NCBI RefSeq assembly: GCF_025370875.1
Contig: NZ_JAMXFD010000041.1
Location: 1-35,100, forward strand
Length of the DNA stretch: 35,100 bases
Reading direction: 5' to 3'
DNA from: Laspinema palackyanum D2c
GTDB taxonomy: Bacteria > Cyanobacteriota > Cyanobacteriia > Cyanobacteriales > Laspinemataceae
In this document: positions 7,173 through 16,548 of the stretch, piece after piece
Layout of the letters: each line of letters starts with the position of its first letter
How positions within the stretch are numbered: position 1 is the first letter of the stretch
Translations under genes and position numbers: made by a program
The notes under the pieces: model-generated
Database searches by the model: none
What the model was told of the DNA's origin: nothing
Seen by the model: only the letters and a program-made list of their open reading frames with translations

Positions 7173-9593
7173 ATGTCAGACTTGATACAATCCGTCCTAA
7201 AATGTGACGAAAAAATCGATCTGCGTCAGTTTGCCAGCGAATTACGCACCACAGGGCAGCAGTATTTTTTGAGAAATGATATCGTCCGAGCTTTCTCAGA
7301 TTACTGCACAAACCATAAAAAGCCCTCAGATTTTTATCAATCTTCCTATCTAGGAAAACTGATTTTATATACCCAGGAAATCATTCTGGAAAACGAAAGC
7401 CTCTGCATGATTATCCGGCCTAAGATTGCCTCTCAGGAAATCTTTCGGATCTTAGAGGACCTCACCGTAGAACCCATGACCGTGCAGGAATTGCTCGATT
7501 TGCGCGATCGCCTGGTCAATCAGCACCACCCCAACGACGGCGATGTCCTCGAACTCGACTTCGCCCCCTTTTACGACTACTCCCCCACCATTCGCGACCC
7601 CAAAAACATCGGTAAAGGAGTTCAGTTCCTCAATCGCTACCTGTCGAGCAAGTTGTTTCAAGATCCACAGCAGACCCTGGAACTGCTGTATGAATTTTTG
7701 AACCTGCATCAATATAACGGGCTACAATTACTGATCAACCAACGGATTAAAAACCGGAGGGAATTGTCTCAGAAAGTCAAAGAAGCCCTCTCCTTTGTGG
7801 GCGATCGGCCCCCCGAGGAACCGTTTGAAAACTTCCGGTTCGACCTGCAAGTCCTAGGATTTGAACCCGGATGGGGAAATACTGCCCGTCGTGTCCGCGA
7901 CACCCTAGAAATCCTCGACGAACTGATCGACTCCCCCAACGATGCCGTCCTCGAATCCTTCATCTCCCGGATTCCCATGATCTTTCGCATCGTCCTCGTG
8001 TCCGTGCATGGGTGGTTTGGTCAAGAAGGCGTGCTCGGACGACCGGACACCGGCGGTCAAGTCGTCTATGTCCTAGATCAAGCCCGCAGCTTAGAAAAAC
8101 AACTGCAAGAAGAATTTAAACTCGGCGGATTGGATACATTAGGCGTTCATCCGAAAGTGATCGTCCTGTCCCGTTTAATCCCCAATGCCGATGGCACTCG
8201 CTGTAACGAACGCCTCGAAAAAATTCACGGCACAGATAATGGCTGGATTCTGCGAGTTCCCTTCCGTGAACAGAATCCTAACATGACCCAAAACTGGATT
8301 TCTCGATTTGAAATCTGGCCTTATTTAGAAACCTACGCCATTGATGCCGAAAAAGAACTCCTGGCTGAATTTCAAGGCAAACCCGATTTAATCGTCGGCA
8401 ACTATTCTGACGGAAACTTAGTGGCATTCCTGTTAGCACGTCGCCTAAAAGTCACCCAGTGCAACATCGCTCATGCCTTAGAAAAATCTAAGTATCTGTT
8501 TAGTAACCTCTACTGGCAAGACCTTGATCCTCAATATCACTTTTCTCTCCAGTTTACCGCCGACTTGATCGCCATGAATGCTGCTAATTTTATTGTTAGC
8601 AGCACCTATCAAGAGATTGTGGGAACCCCGGATAGTGTGGGTCAGTATGAATCCTACGCCTGTTTTACCATGCCGGATCTCTATCATGTGGTCAACGGCA
8701 TCGAGTTATTTTCTCCTAAATTTAACGTTGTTCCCCCAGGGGTGAATGAAGCGGTCTATTTTCCCTACACCCGCACCGAAGACCGCATCCCATCCAATCG
8801 GGAACGACTGGAAGAATTGCTCTTTACTGTGGATGACCCCGCTCAAGTTTTTGGAAAACTGGAAGACCCGAACAAACAAATTCTGTTTTCCGTCGCTCGA
8901 TTGGACCGGATTAAAAATCTGACGGGTTTAGCGGAATGTTTTGGCCGGAGTCCTGAATTGCAAGAACGCTGTAATCTGATTCTGGTTGCCGGTAAATTGC
9001 GAACGGAGGAGTCTACGGACACCGAAGAAATCAGCGAAATGCAAAAATTGTATGGCATCATTGAGCAGTACAATTTGTATAATAAGATTCGCTGGTTGGG
9101 AGTTCGACTTTCTAAGAGCGATTCTGGGGAACTGTATCGGGTGATTGGTGACCATAAGGGAATCTTTGTGCAACCGGCTTTATTTGAAGCTTTTGGTCTG
9201 ACGATTTTAGAGGCGATGGTTTCTGGGTTGCCGACCTTTGCCACCCAGTTCGGGGGTCCGTTAGAAATCATTCAGGATAAAGTGAATGGATTCTACATCA
9301 ACCCGACGAATTTAGAAGAAACCGCAGAAAAGCTGCTGGACTTTGTGACCAAACATGAGCAAAATCCCCACTATTGGGATGAAATTTCCCAACGGGCGAT
9401 CGAGCGGGTTTACACCACCTATACTTGGAAAATTCATACCACCCGCTTGTTGTCCCTTTCTAAAATTTACGGGTTCTGGAATTATACTTCCAAGGAAAAC
9501 CGTGAGGATATGTTGCGCTACTTAGAGGCGTTATTTTATCTGGTTTACAAGCCCCGTGCTCAGGCGTTATTGGCGGAACACCGGAACCGATAG
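7173..9593 (+). CDS. susA: Sucrose synthase
   Basis: An 806-residue GT4 glycosyltransferase that reversibly converts sucrose and a nucleoside diphosphate to fructose and NDP-glucose. The N-terminal regulatory part is about 1-265 and the GT-B catalytic part about 270-750. The substrate loop GRPDTGGQVVYVLDQ starts near residue 289. The sugar-nucleotide motif has E672 and E680 in LFEAFGLTILE (E-x7-E). Length equals that of known sucrose synthases. The frame extends to a GTG at 7131, but the ATG at 7173 has a perfect aaggag (7161-7166) six bases upstream, and its protein begins MSDLIQSVLK like cyanobacterial relatives. The gene stands alone. A GH100 invertase 16 kb away gives a second sucrose-cleaving route. 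Confidence 0.96.
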   Translation: MSDLIQSVLKCDEKIDLRQFASELRTTGQQYFLRNDIVRAFSDYCTNHKKPSDFYQSSYLGKLILYTQEIILENESLCMIIRPKIASQEIFRILEDLTVEPMTVQELLDLRDRLVNQHHPNDGDVLELDFAPFYDYSPTIRDPKNIGKGVQFLNRYLSSKLFQDPQQTLELLYEFLNLHQYNGLQLLINQRIKNRRELSQKVKEALSFVGDRPPEEPFENFRFDLQVLGFEPGWGNTARRVRDTLEILDELIDSPNDAVLESFISRIPMIFRIVLVSVHGWFGQEGVLGRPDTGGQVVYVLDQARSLEKQLQEEFKLGGLDTLGVHPKVIVLSRLIPNADGTRCNERLEKIHGTDNGWILRVPFREQNPNMTQNWISRFEIWPYLETYAIDAEKELLAEFQGKPDLIVGNYSDGNLVAFLLARRLKVTQCNIAHALEKSKYLFSNLYWQDLDPQYHFSLQFTADLIAMNAANFIVSSTYQEIVGTPDSVGQYESYACFTMPDLYHVVNGIELFSPKFNVVPPGVNEAVYFPYTRTEDRIPSNRERLEELLFTVDDPAQVFGKLEDPNKQILFSVARLDRIKNLTGLAECFGRSPELQERCNLILVAGKLRTEESTDTEEISEMQKLYGIIEQYNLYNKIRWLGVRLSKSDSGELYRVIGDHKGIFVQPALFEAFGLTILEAMVSGLPTFATQFGGPLEIIQDKVNGFYINPTNLEETAEKLLDFVTKHEQNPHYWDEISQRAIERVYTTYTWKIHTTRLLSLSKIYGFWNYTSKENREDMLRYLEALFYLVYKPRAQALLAEHRNR

Positions 9594-10513
9594 AGCAGGC
9601 ATTGAACTTTTCCTAAGATAACCATTCAAGTTCTTTTGAAGGGGTGAGTCTTAAAGCTTGAGAATTAAGAATTAAACTCTAATCAGATTGATTAGATTAA
9701 TTCTTAATTCTCAAGTTTAATCCCCTCTTCCGTTACCCCCGGATGTATCCCGGTCCCCTACCACGATGCTCTTACCGCCTCTCCCCTCATCACCCCTTCA
9801 GGTTCGAGCAGATCCATCATCGATTAACCCCCCCTCCCCATTCCGACTTGGCTTGAAATTCGAGAGTCTCGTTCTCACTAAAGTATTTTGAAATTTCCAT
9901 AAAAGCCTGACCGCCAAAAAATCGAGTCTTGCCTCAGTTTTTGAGCGGCCAGTGATAGCAATTTGGGTAAATTTGGGTATAATCCAAAACAACTGGCTCT
10001 GCTCCGAATCCAGAAGGATCCAGAAAAATCACTTGTGCCTTCTTGTGACTGGGTATTTAAAAGCGGACGGGAGGGGGTCGTTTGAGATCCCGTGACTCAA
10101 CATAAATAAAAGAGAGTAACCCAGGGGTATCCTATCAGATCCCCAAAATTAGCCAAGGACTACTATTTACATTGAGTAAATCTTGGTCTATGGTGCTAAG
10201 GGTATATTTCCATCAAAAATGGGGCCAGCCCATGATTCTCGGGTTCCTCATCGTCGGTTCAATAAGGCACTGCTATTGTCCAATTAGACGGAATGCGTGC
10301 ATTGTAAAAACACAATTGCAAAAACAGGAGGGGGTGCAAGTTTTATTAAAAATATCTTTTTTAGTGCATCTGAATAGTAGTGAGCGATCGCCAATGTAGA
10401 TAATCCATGACAACCGCTACTTTTTGATGATTAAGCCGAGCGATCGGTCTTGAAAAACTCCGAGTGATGAGTTTAGTATTTACCCAAACTATTCTGTAGA
10501 TAGAATTCCCAAA
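9594..10513. other. Intergenic region between susA and the RTX gene
   Basis: It holds the long hairpin at 9657-9715. It also holds a repeated aatttgggta motif (9970 and 9980) ending in tataat at 9978-9983, a possible -10 without a clear -35. Short frames at 9798-9992 (-), 10172-10399 (+) and 10361-10555 (-) have no ribosome binding site or recognisable family. No RNA gene is seen. Confidence 0.5.
9657..9715 (+). terminator. Long AT-rich hairpin after susA
   Basis: Arms cttgagaattaagaattaa (9657-9675) and ttaattcttaattctcaag (9697-9715) are perfect inverses. The stem continues inward as tctaatca (9678-9685) and tgattaga (9689-9696) after a 2-nt bulge, leaving a 3-nt loop. That makes 27 base pairs in 59 nt, followed by tttaat. 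It may terminate susA transcription, but its size and AT-richness also fit a dispersed palindromic element. Confidence 0.6.
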
Positions 10514-13500
10514 ATGGCAGAAATTAGCGACCCGAACAATCCCCAGGCGAACCATCTTCCAGGATCCTCTATTCCCGGATTAGATGAAAGCGATCCCCTA
10601 GAATCCTCTCGAACTTTAGAGGAAGAGGGGATTTTTTTAGATTTATCCTTACTGCAAATCATCCAAGGCCAAGCTGGAGATGATACGATTATTGGTTCCC
10701 TCGCCGACGATACCATCGTTGGCAATGCCGGGAACGATACCCTTTATGGAAATGTAGGCAACGATAGCCTCCTGGGAAACCAAGACAACGACACGATCGC
10801 CGGTGGTCCCGGTAACGACATCATTCGCGGGGTCTCTGGCAACAACGTCCTCTACGGAGACCTCACCCGAGAGGGACTCTCCCTTGAAGAAGAATTTGGC
10901 AACGACATCATCTTTGGCGGCATCGGCGATGACCTAATTTTCGGCAACCAAGGCGATGATACCCTCGATGGAGAAGGGGGGACCGACACCATTTATGGCG
11001 GCCAAGGCAACGACCTCATCATCGGTCATGAGGGGAATGACCTCCTCTCCGGTGACGGTGGCAACGACCTCATCTATGGTGGTCTCAGCAACGATAACAT
11101 TGCGGGCGGTCTCGGCAGCGATACCCTCTACGGGGAAGAAGGGGATGAGATCCTCAATGGCAACGAAGGCAGCGACTTATTAGTAGGCGGTGCCGGGAAC
11201 GACATCCTCTACGGTGACGACCTCACTGCCGAAGTTTTGGCGGGCGGGAACGATGTCCTCTACGCCGGGGAAGGCAATGATACCGCCTACGGTGGCGTCG
11301 GCAACGACATCATTTTTGGCAATGAAGGCAATGACGTCATTTTTGGCAACAAAGGCGCTGACATCCTCTATGGCGGTCAAGGCGATGATACCGCCTACGG
11401 GGGTCAAGATAACGACCAACTGTTTGGGGACAAAGGAAATGATGTCCTCTTTGGCAATCTCGGCGATGACTTCGTAAATGGGGGTGAAGGCAATGACCTA
11501 CTCCTAGGCAACGAAGGGAACGATCTCCTCGACGGCGGTTCGGGAGACGATCTCATTTACGGCGGTCAAGATAACGATACCATTCGAGGCAGCGATGGAA
11601 ATGACCAGCTTTTTGGTGATAAAGGCAATGATGTCATTTTCGGTGGAGTCGGCAACAATACCCTCACCGGCGGCCAAGGGTCGGACCAATTTGTAATTTC
11701 CCCTGGATTAGGATTTCTGCAACAAACGCGAAACTTAATTACCGACTTCAACGATGGGCAAGATTTCCTCCTCTTAGCCGATCGCATCACCTTTGAAGAC
11801 CTCGACATCCGCGAGGAATTTGATGCCACCGGCACTCTCAATACCCTCATTCTCGATCGCCTCACCGGCACCGTTACCATTTTACAAAATGTCAGTGCCA
11901 GCGCCATTACCCGGGATGATTTCCTACCCCCACTCGCACCGCCACCGCCACCGCCACCGCCGGAGGCCGTGCCACTCCCAGCCATCCCCACCCCTCCGAT
12001 TGTCAATGTTCCCGTAATCCCGGGACCCCCAGCGCCACCCGAACCCGAACCCGAGGAGAGTGTCATTCAATTTAGCAATGCCACCTACCGAATTAATGAA
12101 AATGGTACTCCCGAAGCGATGCTAGTCACGGTGACTCGCGGCAATAGTAGCGAAGGGTTGATTACGGTCGATGTGGTTCTTCAAGGCAATCCGGGAACTG
12201 CAACAGCGGTAGATGATTATGGCAATATTTTCCCCGTTCCTATCCAGTTTGCAGAGGGAGATACCACCGCCAAACAGGTTACTATTCCCATTGTTAACGA
12301 TACCCTCGCCGAAGCTACGGAAACGATTAGCTTACAACTGGCCAATCTCACAGGTACGGCAATTTTAGGCAGCCAATCTACCGCGACGGTCGAAATTATC
12401 GATGATGATAATCCAGGAGAGTTAGAGTTTGTCATTCCAGCGGAAGGGAGTTTCCGAGTTAAAGAAGATGGAACCCTGGTCCGACAAGTCCAGGTCCGTC
12501 GAGTCAATGGCAGCAGCGGTGCCGTAGGCGCGGATATCACTCTGGCAGCGGGTTCAGCAAGTACAAATCCACCCGCCCAACCGGGAATTTTGGGAGAGGA
12601 TTTTGCGGCAGTTCCGGTTCGCGTCTCCTTTGCGGATGGGGAAACGGCAACTAAAACCATTACACTCCCACCTACGGCCATTTTACGCGGGACACCGCAA
12701 CTGGATGGTCTCAAAATCGTCAACTTATCCTTGACCAATCCCACAGGTGGGGTACAAGTCAGTACCACTCCAGCACCCCTGCAAATTGAAGATATTGATC
12801 AACTGGTTGTCAGTATTGAGGTGACTCCCCCGGGAAATGAGGCGTTTGAATCGGCCCAGGGGGACCTGCAAGCCCCGGCCACCCGAGAAGGGGCGTTTAC
12901 GATCGCCCTGCGAGATGCCAATGGTGCTCCAGTCAATGCTCCTGCCGGGGGTTTAACGGTTTCCTATCGGGTGGATACCACCCCACCGGCACAACCCACC
13001 GATCCACAAGCAGCAGTCGAGGGTCAAGACTACAATGCCTTCTTAAATAATGCCGCCTTCACCTTGGGGAGCAATACCGTCTTCATTCCCGAAGGAACTT
13101 CCACCGCTACCATTAACATCAATCCGACTGACGACAATTTGCCCGAAGGGAATGAATTCATTAAGGTCATCCTGAATGAAACGGCTGATTACAACATCGC
13201 CAGTGACAAAAAAGAAGGGCAAGTTCTCCTAATCGATAATGACTCACCGATTGTCCGCATCAGTCCAGCCACTGGACGGATTAAGGAAGGAGAAACCCCT
13301 CAGACTGTCTTGACCATCTCGCGAGAAGATAGTGCGGGTAATCCGATCACCTCGGGAGCTTTGACCGTCAATTATGGAAGTGGCGGGACCGCCACCAATG
13401 GTGTAGATTATGACCAGTTGACTGGGCAAGCCGTGATTCCAGATGGTCAATCCTCGGTCAACGTTACGGTTCGGGCTTTGGATGATAACAATGCAGAACC

Positions 13501-13936
13501 CGATGAAAGCGTCCGCCTAACCCTCCAAGGGTCCACGGATACGACCCAGGTTTATCAACTGAAAGAGGGACAAGACCAGAGTGTTGTTACTCTTGAAGAT
13601 AATGAGACTCCCCAAATCAGTGTAGTGGGACGGGCTGCCGATGTCTTGGCTGACCCTCCTACAGGTAACCAGTTCCAATTTATCCGGTTTGGCGATAAAG
13701 CTATCCCCTTGGCGGTGACTTATACTGTCGCCGGGACGGCTGTACCTGGTACGGACTATACGGCATTACCCCTCACCCTTAACTTTACGGCAGGACAAAG
13801 TTCGGTGTTGGTTCCGTTCACTCCTATTGACAATCCGAATGATGCCCTTGCCAAGGTGGTTGAGATTCAGTTAGTAGATGGAGCAGCTTACGATCTAGGG
13901 TTTGCTCCTCGGGGCAATTTGCTGTTCTTAAACTAA
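10514..13936 (+). CDS. RTX calcium-binding / Calx-beta repeat surface protein
   Basis: A 1140-residue acidic, repetitive protein with no recognised name. Residues 1-50 are a short acidic head without a signal peptide. Residues about 52-395 hold some 35 RTX nonapeptide units of the GGxGxDxxx type, which fold as a calcium-binding beta-roll. Then comes an RTX-end-like segment (about 396-470) with QFVI, LITDFNDGQDFLLLADR. A proline-rich linker (about 472-515) includes eight consecutive prolines. Four Calx-beta domains follow, starting near 516, 627, 760 and 915, each ending in an acidic DDDNP, DIDQ, DNDSP or DNETP motif. A fifth, shorter one runs to the end. Such proteins are usually exported by type I secretion and act in adhesion, gliding or the cell surface layer. 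No HlyB/HlyD-type transporter is nearby. Role inferred. Confidence 0.9.
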   Translation: MAEISDPNNPQANHLPGSSIPGLDESDPLESSRTLEEEGIFLDLSLLQIIQGQAGDDTIIGSLADDTIVGNAGNDTLYGNVGNDSLLGNQDNDTIAGGPGNDIIRGVSGNNVLYGDLTREGLSLEEEFGNDIIFGGIGDDLIFGNQGDDTLDGEGGTDTIYGGQGNDLIIGHEGNDLLSGDGGNDLIYGGLSNDNIAGGLGSDTLYGEEGDEILNGNEGSDLLVGGAGNDILYGDDLTAEVLAGGNDVLYAGEGNDTAYGGVGNDIIFGNEGNDVIFGNKGADILYGGQGDDTAYGGQDNDQLFGDKGNDVLFGNLGDDFVNGGEGNDLLLGNEGNDLLDGGSGDDLIYGGQDNDTIRGSDGNDQLFGDKGNDVIFGGVGNNTLTGGQGSDQFVISPGLGFLQQTRNLITDFNDGQDFLLLADRITFEDLDIREEFDATGTLNTLILDRLTGTVTILQNVSASAITRDDFLPPLAPPPPPPPPEAVPLPAIPTPPIVNVPVIPGPPAPPEPEPEESVIQFSNATYRINENGTPEAMLVTVTRGNSSEGLITVDVVLQGNPGTATAVDDYGNIFPVPIQFAEGDTTAKQVTIPIVNDTLAEATETISLQLANLTGTAILGSQSTATVEIIDDDNPGELEFVIPAEGSFRVKEDGTLVRQVQVRRVNGSSGAVGADITLAAGSASTNPPAQPGILGEDFAAVPVRVSFADGETATKTITLPPTAILRGTPQLDGLKIVNLSLTNPTGGVQVSTTPAPLQIEDIDQLVVSIEVTPPGNEAFESAQGDLQAPATREGAFTIALRDANGAPVNAPAGGLTVSYRVDTTPPAQPTDPQAAVEGQDYNAFLNNAAFTLGSNTVFIPEGTSTATININPTDDNLPEGNEFIKVILNETADYNIASDKKEGQVLLIDNDSPIVRISPATGRIKEGETPQTVLTISREDSAGNPITSGALTVNYGSGGTATNGVDYDQLTGQAVIPDGQSSVNVTVRALDDNNAEPDESVRLTLQGSTDTTQVYQLKEGQDQSVVTLEDNETPQISVVGRAADVLADPPTGNQFQFIRFGDKAIPLAVTYTVAGTAVPGTDYTALPLTLNFTAGQSSVLVPFTPIDNPNDALAKVVEIQLVDGAAYDLGFAPRGNLLFLN
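10670..11690. repeat. Coding repeats of the RTX region
   Basis: About 27-bp degenerate coding units of the pattern ggcaacgacatcctctacgg repeat through this stretch and encode the RTX nonapeptides. The codons vary between units, so the array is old rather than freshly expanded. It generates many long antisense and shifted frames with no meaning. Confidence 0.85.
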
Positions 13937-13951
13937 GAACAGGGTCGATTG

Positions 13952-14016
13952 GGGTTAACGCCCGTTAACCCTGCCCCATTTAGCCCCAGTCTCCCCAACC
14001 TTGAGAAGGGGAGACT
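13952..14016 (+). terminator. Two consecutive hairpins after the RTX gene
   Basis: Hairpin 1 is gggttaac (13952-13959) with gttaaccc (13964-13971), with loop gccc. Hairpin 2 is agtctcccc (13988-13996) with ggggagact (14008-14016), followed by ctgcggctttt. Both lie within 80 bp of the stop codon at 13936. Hairpin 2 plus the weak T-run is the better terminator candidate. Confidence 0.55.
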
Positions 14017-14098
14017 CTGCGGCTTTTGTATCAATAGGTTAAGATCGAAATAACAAGCCTAGATTAAAACCTAGCCGGAAACCGCACCCCCTAAGTTC

Positions 14099-14662
14099 AT
14101 GACTTCTCCAGTTCTTGTCGAAAAGAAAAAGTTAGAGCATCCACCTCGGGATATTCGTTATCTCGGCGATCGCGATCTGCGTCAGTCTGCCAAGCGCGTG
14201 GCTCAAGTGGATGCCGATATCCGCCAACTGGTGCGGGAAATGCTCCAAAGTATGTACACGGCGGATGGGATTGGATTGGCGGCACCCCAAGTCGGGGTCC
14301 AAAAACAAGTGATTGTTGTTGACTGTGATTTGGAAAACGCTGCAACTCCCCCCCTTGTCCTGATTAATCCCGTGATCAAGAAATTTGGCGGCGATGAATG
14401 CACCTATCAAGAAGGCTGCCTCAGTATTCCCGGGGTTTATTTGGATGTTAAACGCCCCGAAATTATCGAAGTGGCTTATAAAGATGAACGGGGACGTCCT
14501 CAAAAAATGACGGCGAAAGGGATTGTCTCGCGCTGCATTCAGCATGAGATGGATCACCTCAATGGTGTACTCTTTGTCGATCGCGTGGAAAATCAGTTGG
14601 CGCTCACTGAAGAACTGACCAAACAAGGATTCTCGACGAAAGACGTTAAATCCATGCTGTAG
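14099..14662 (+). CDS. def: Peptide deformylase
   Basis: A 187-residue metalloenzyme that removes the N-formyl group from nascent proteins at the ribosome. All three motifs are present: GIGLAAPQVG (57-66), EGCLSIP with metal ligand C107, and QHEMDH with ligands H149 and H153 and catalytic E150. The length is usual for type 1B enzymes. The ATG at 14099 gives the expected N-terminus, although no strong ribosome binding site precedes it. The gene is alone on its transcript and is closed by a strong terminator at 14672. Confidence 0.97.
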   Translation: MTSPVLVEKKKLEHPPRDIRYLGDRDLRQSAKRVAQVDADIRQLVREMLQSMYTADGIGLAAPQVGVQKQVIVVDCDLENAATPPLVLINPVIKKFGGDECTYQEGCLSIPGVYLDVKRPEIIEVAYKDERGRPQKMTAKGIVSRCIQHEMDHLNGVLFVDRVENQLALTEELTKQGFSTKDVKSML

Positions 14663-14671
14663 GGAAGAGCC

Positions 14672-14703
14672 AACGGTTAACTATTAAGGGTTAACCGTTT
14701 TTT
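14672..14703 (+). terminator. Rho-independent terminator of def
   Basis: The stem aacggttaac (14672-14681) pairs with gttaaccgtt (14690-14699), with an 8-nt loop, and is followed by a T-run to 14703. It starts 10 bp after the def stop codon. Confidence 0.92.
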
Positions 14704-14762
14704 CACCGCTTCAATTGTCACCTAGTAATACTGTAGTCATCCTTTATTGGTCAGGGTTTCTC

Positions 14763-14963
14763 ATGTTCATGTCTCCCAAAACTTCCCTCTTTCTTGGCGC
14801 TTCCTGTGTTGCAGCGATCGCCTCGGTGGGTTCAATTTTTGAACTCTCCTCCGGACAACCTGAACTCGGTGCAGTCGCCACTACTATCATTTTGGCCGTT
14901 AGCGTTCCTAGTGTGGTTTTATTCTTCTTAGCTGCAGTGCGTGACGCGAGGTCTTCTAGCTGA
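14763..14963 (+). CDS. Small two-helix membrane protein
   Basis: A 66-residue protein beginning MFMSPKTSLFLGAS, with two hydrophobic segments (about 7-25 and 35-58) joined by a short polar loop (ELSSGQPELG) and a basic tail ending RDARSSS. I do not recognise the family. The open frame reaches back to a TTG at 14715, but that stretch follows the def terminator directly and is less plausible. ATG at 14763 or 14769 are the better starts. The ribosome binding site (cagggt) is weak. It lies between the def terminator and a convergent gene. Confidence 0.55.
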   Translation: MFMSPKTSLFLGASCVAAIASVGSIFELSSGQPELGAVATTIILAVSVPSVVLFFLAAVRDARSSS

Positions 14964-15026
14964 TTTGCCCCTCTCTCGTCGGGTTTAGGGAGTCTACTTT
15001 TTAAGGTAGGGTAGGTCCTCTCTACC

Positions 15027-16313
15027 CTACTCCTTTAAAACTCCTAAATCTGTCACCAGGGGTAGATGATCTGAGCCAATATTAGGTCCTTTTCGAGTGT
15101 TTAAAACTTGAATCTCTCGATTTACGAAACAATGATCGATGGGGATAGAAAGCAGGGGGTTAAGGCTAGGCCAAGTGGGCATAATTCCAAACCCTGAACG
15201 GGCATTTTTAAGGTTGGAATTTTTGACAAATTTTTTATAAATAGGAGACCATAGGCTAATATTAAAATCTCCTACAACTAGGGTTGGATTGTTTAAAGGG
15301 GCTACATAGTCAGCAATCGCTTCTAACTGCTGATTTCGCTTTTTAAATAGGTTTTTTGAGAGGGGAATATTAGTATGCGCAACCACAATAGATAAGACTT
15401 TTTCCGGAAACGATATTTGGGCGATAACTCCTCGTTTTTGGGAGTCTAAACTGTTCTCATAAACTCGTGTTAAGGGGAGGGAACTATATAAAGCTATATC
15501 TCCTTTTAATACGGCATAAGGCAGAATATCCCGTAAGGTTTCTAACTGTTCCTTCCATTCTGTTTTAACCTCCATAAATGCAGCAATATCGGGAGTTTCT
15601 TGGCGGACAAAACTTAGGAGTTTTTCGTACTGTTTATTTTGAAATAAAAGGTTAGACTGTAAAACTTTGAGGGGAATTGAAGATTGAACCGGGGTGGCGA
15701 TCGCGGGATTGGGCCAGTACCAAGGCGCAATTTCTGCTAAATTTAGCACAATACAAATTAAACTAACAATAATCCAAGATTTACGCCGTTTAAAAGCAAA
15801 ATAAAAAAATCCAATTATTCCCCCTATCAAATATTGTAACTTAAAATGAGAAGTCAAATCTAGGAGATAGAAAAACTGGCCCAAATATCCCAATATAGAA
15901 AGCAAAATTAATCCACAAACCCCTACTTTAACCCCATGTCTTCCTAAAAATTGAAGTTCTGTCAACTTTTGAGTTTCATTGTGTAAAACAACCCACTTGA
16001 GTTGAATTTTTAAAGGGTATGAAAGAGGTAATCGGTCAATTTCTGTTAAAAGTTTATCGGCGGTTTCTAATTGTCTGCGTTTCTGATAAATTTTTATCGC
16101 AACTGTATCAAGGCAGTAATTAATTACCCAATTAACCACTAAACCCACTCCCACTAACACAAACAAACCTCCCACTAATTTAAACGGCCCTCCTAAGTTC
16201 TGTAATCCCGACAAAATTGCTGAATTTCCCGTTTTTCCAGTAGCCTGAATACTGAGAAAAAGAAGTAACGCAGGAATAGTAACAGTCATGCCGGTAATTA
16301 TAAATCTATCCAT
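15027..16313 (-). CDS. Membrane-anchored endonuclease/exonuclease/phosphatase family protein
   Basis: A 428-residue protein. The N-terminal half has about five membrane segments (about 7-24, 45-67, 129-151, 160-174, 180-196) separated by a basic cytoplasmic region. The C-terminal half (from about 213) is an EEP domain with a complete active site: N221 in QSNLLF, E248 in FMEVK, H313 in AHTN, D349 and N351 in VVGDFNIS, D393 in IDHCFV, and D415-H416 in SDHLPLV. The EEP fold covers nucleases and phosphodiesterases, including lipid and sphingomyelin hydrolases. The topology places the domain at a membrane, probably facing outward. Substrate unknown. The gene is visibly richer in A+T than its neighbours, which may mean later acquisition. 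Confidence 0.85.
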   Translation of the reverse strand: MDRFIITGMTVTIPALLLFLSIQATGKTGNSAILSGLQNLGGPFKLVGGLFVLVGVGLVVNWVINYCLDTVAIKIYQKRRQLETADKLLTEIDRLPLSYPLKIQLKWVVLHNETQKLTELQFLGRHGVKVGVCGLILLSILGYLGQFFYLLDLTSHFKLQYLIGGIIGFFYFAFKRRKSWIIVSLICIVLNLAEIAPWYWPNPAIATPVQSSIPLKVLQSNLLFQNKQYEKLLSFVRQETPDIAAFMEVKTEWKEQLETLRDILPYAVLKGDIALYSSLPLTRVYENSLDSQKRGVIAQISFPEKVLSIVVAHTNIPLSKNLFKKRNQQLEAIADYVAPLNNPTLVVGDFNISLWSPIYKKFVKNSNLKNARSGFGIMPTWPSLNPLLSIPIDHCFVNREIQVLNTRKGPNIGSDHLPLVTDLGVLKE

Positions 16314-16481
16314 ATTTTTTAGGGCTTAAACCTCGGAGTAAGTTGCTAAATACTTTACAAGAAGAATTAATGAGAACTGCCTTTAATTTGGGGTAATCTA
16401 TGAAAAAATTCACAAAAAAATCTGAAAATTAGCTATACATTCCTCTAGTAAAAAAATTCATTTGATAATTTAATAATAGCC

Positions 16482-16509
16482 CAAAGTAATGGCGACTGCC
16501 ATTACTTTG
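16482..16509 (-). terminator. Hairpin downstream of crtH
   Basis: The perfect 12-bp arms caaagtaatggc (16482-16493) and gccattactttg (16498-16509) enclose the loop gact. It lies 40 bp beyond the crtH stop codon on the minus strand. No T-run follows on that strand, so it could be an mRNA 3'-end stabiliser or a weak terminator. Confidence 0.5.
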
Positions 16510-16548
16510 TTATCCCCAAAATCTAATCGTTTTGGTTACTTTTCTACT

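Noticed and set aside
10172-10399. 75-residue frame on the plus strand
   Set aside because: Starts at TTG, lacks a ribosome binding site and resembles nothing known.
10670-11690. Long antisense and shifted reading frames in the RTX region, and a possible non-coding repeat array
   Set aside because: They follow from the coding repeats of the RTX protein and have neither ribosome binding sites nor family resemblance.
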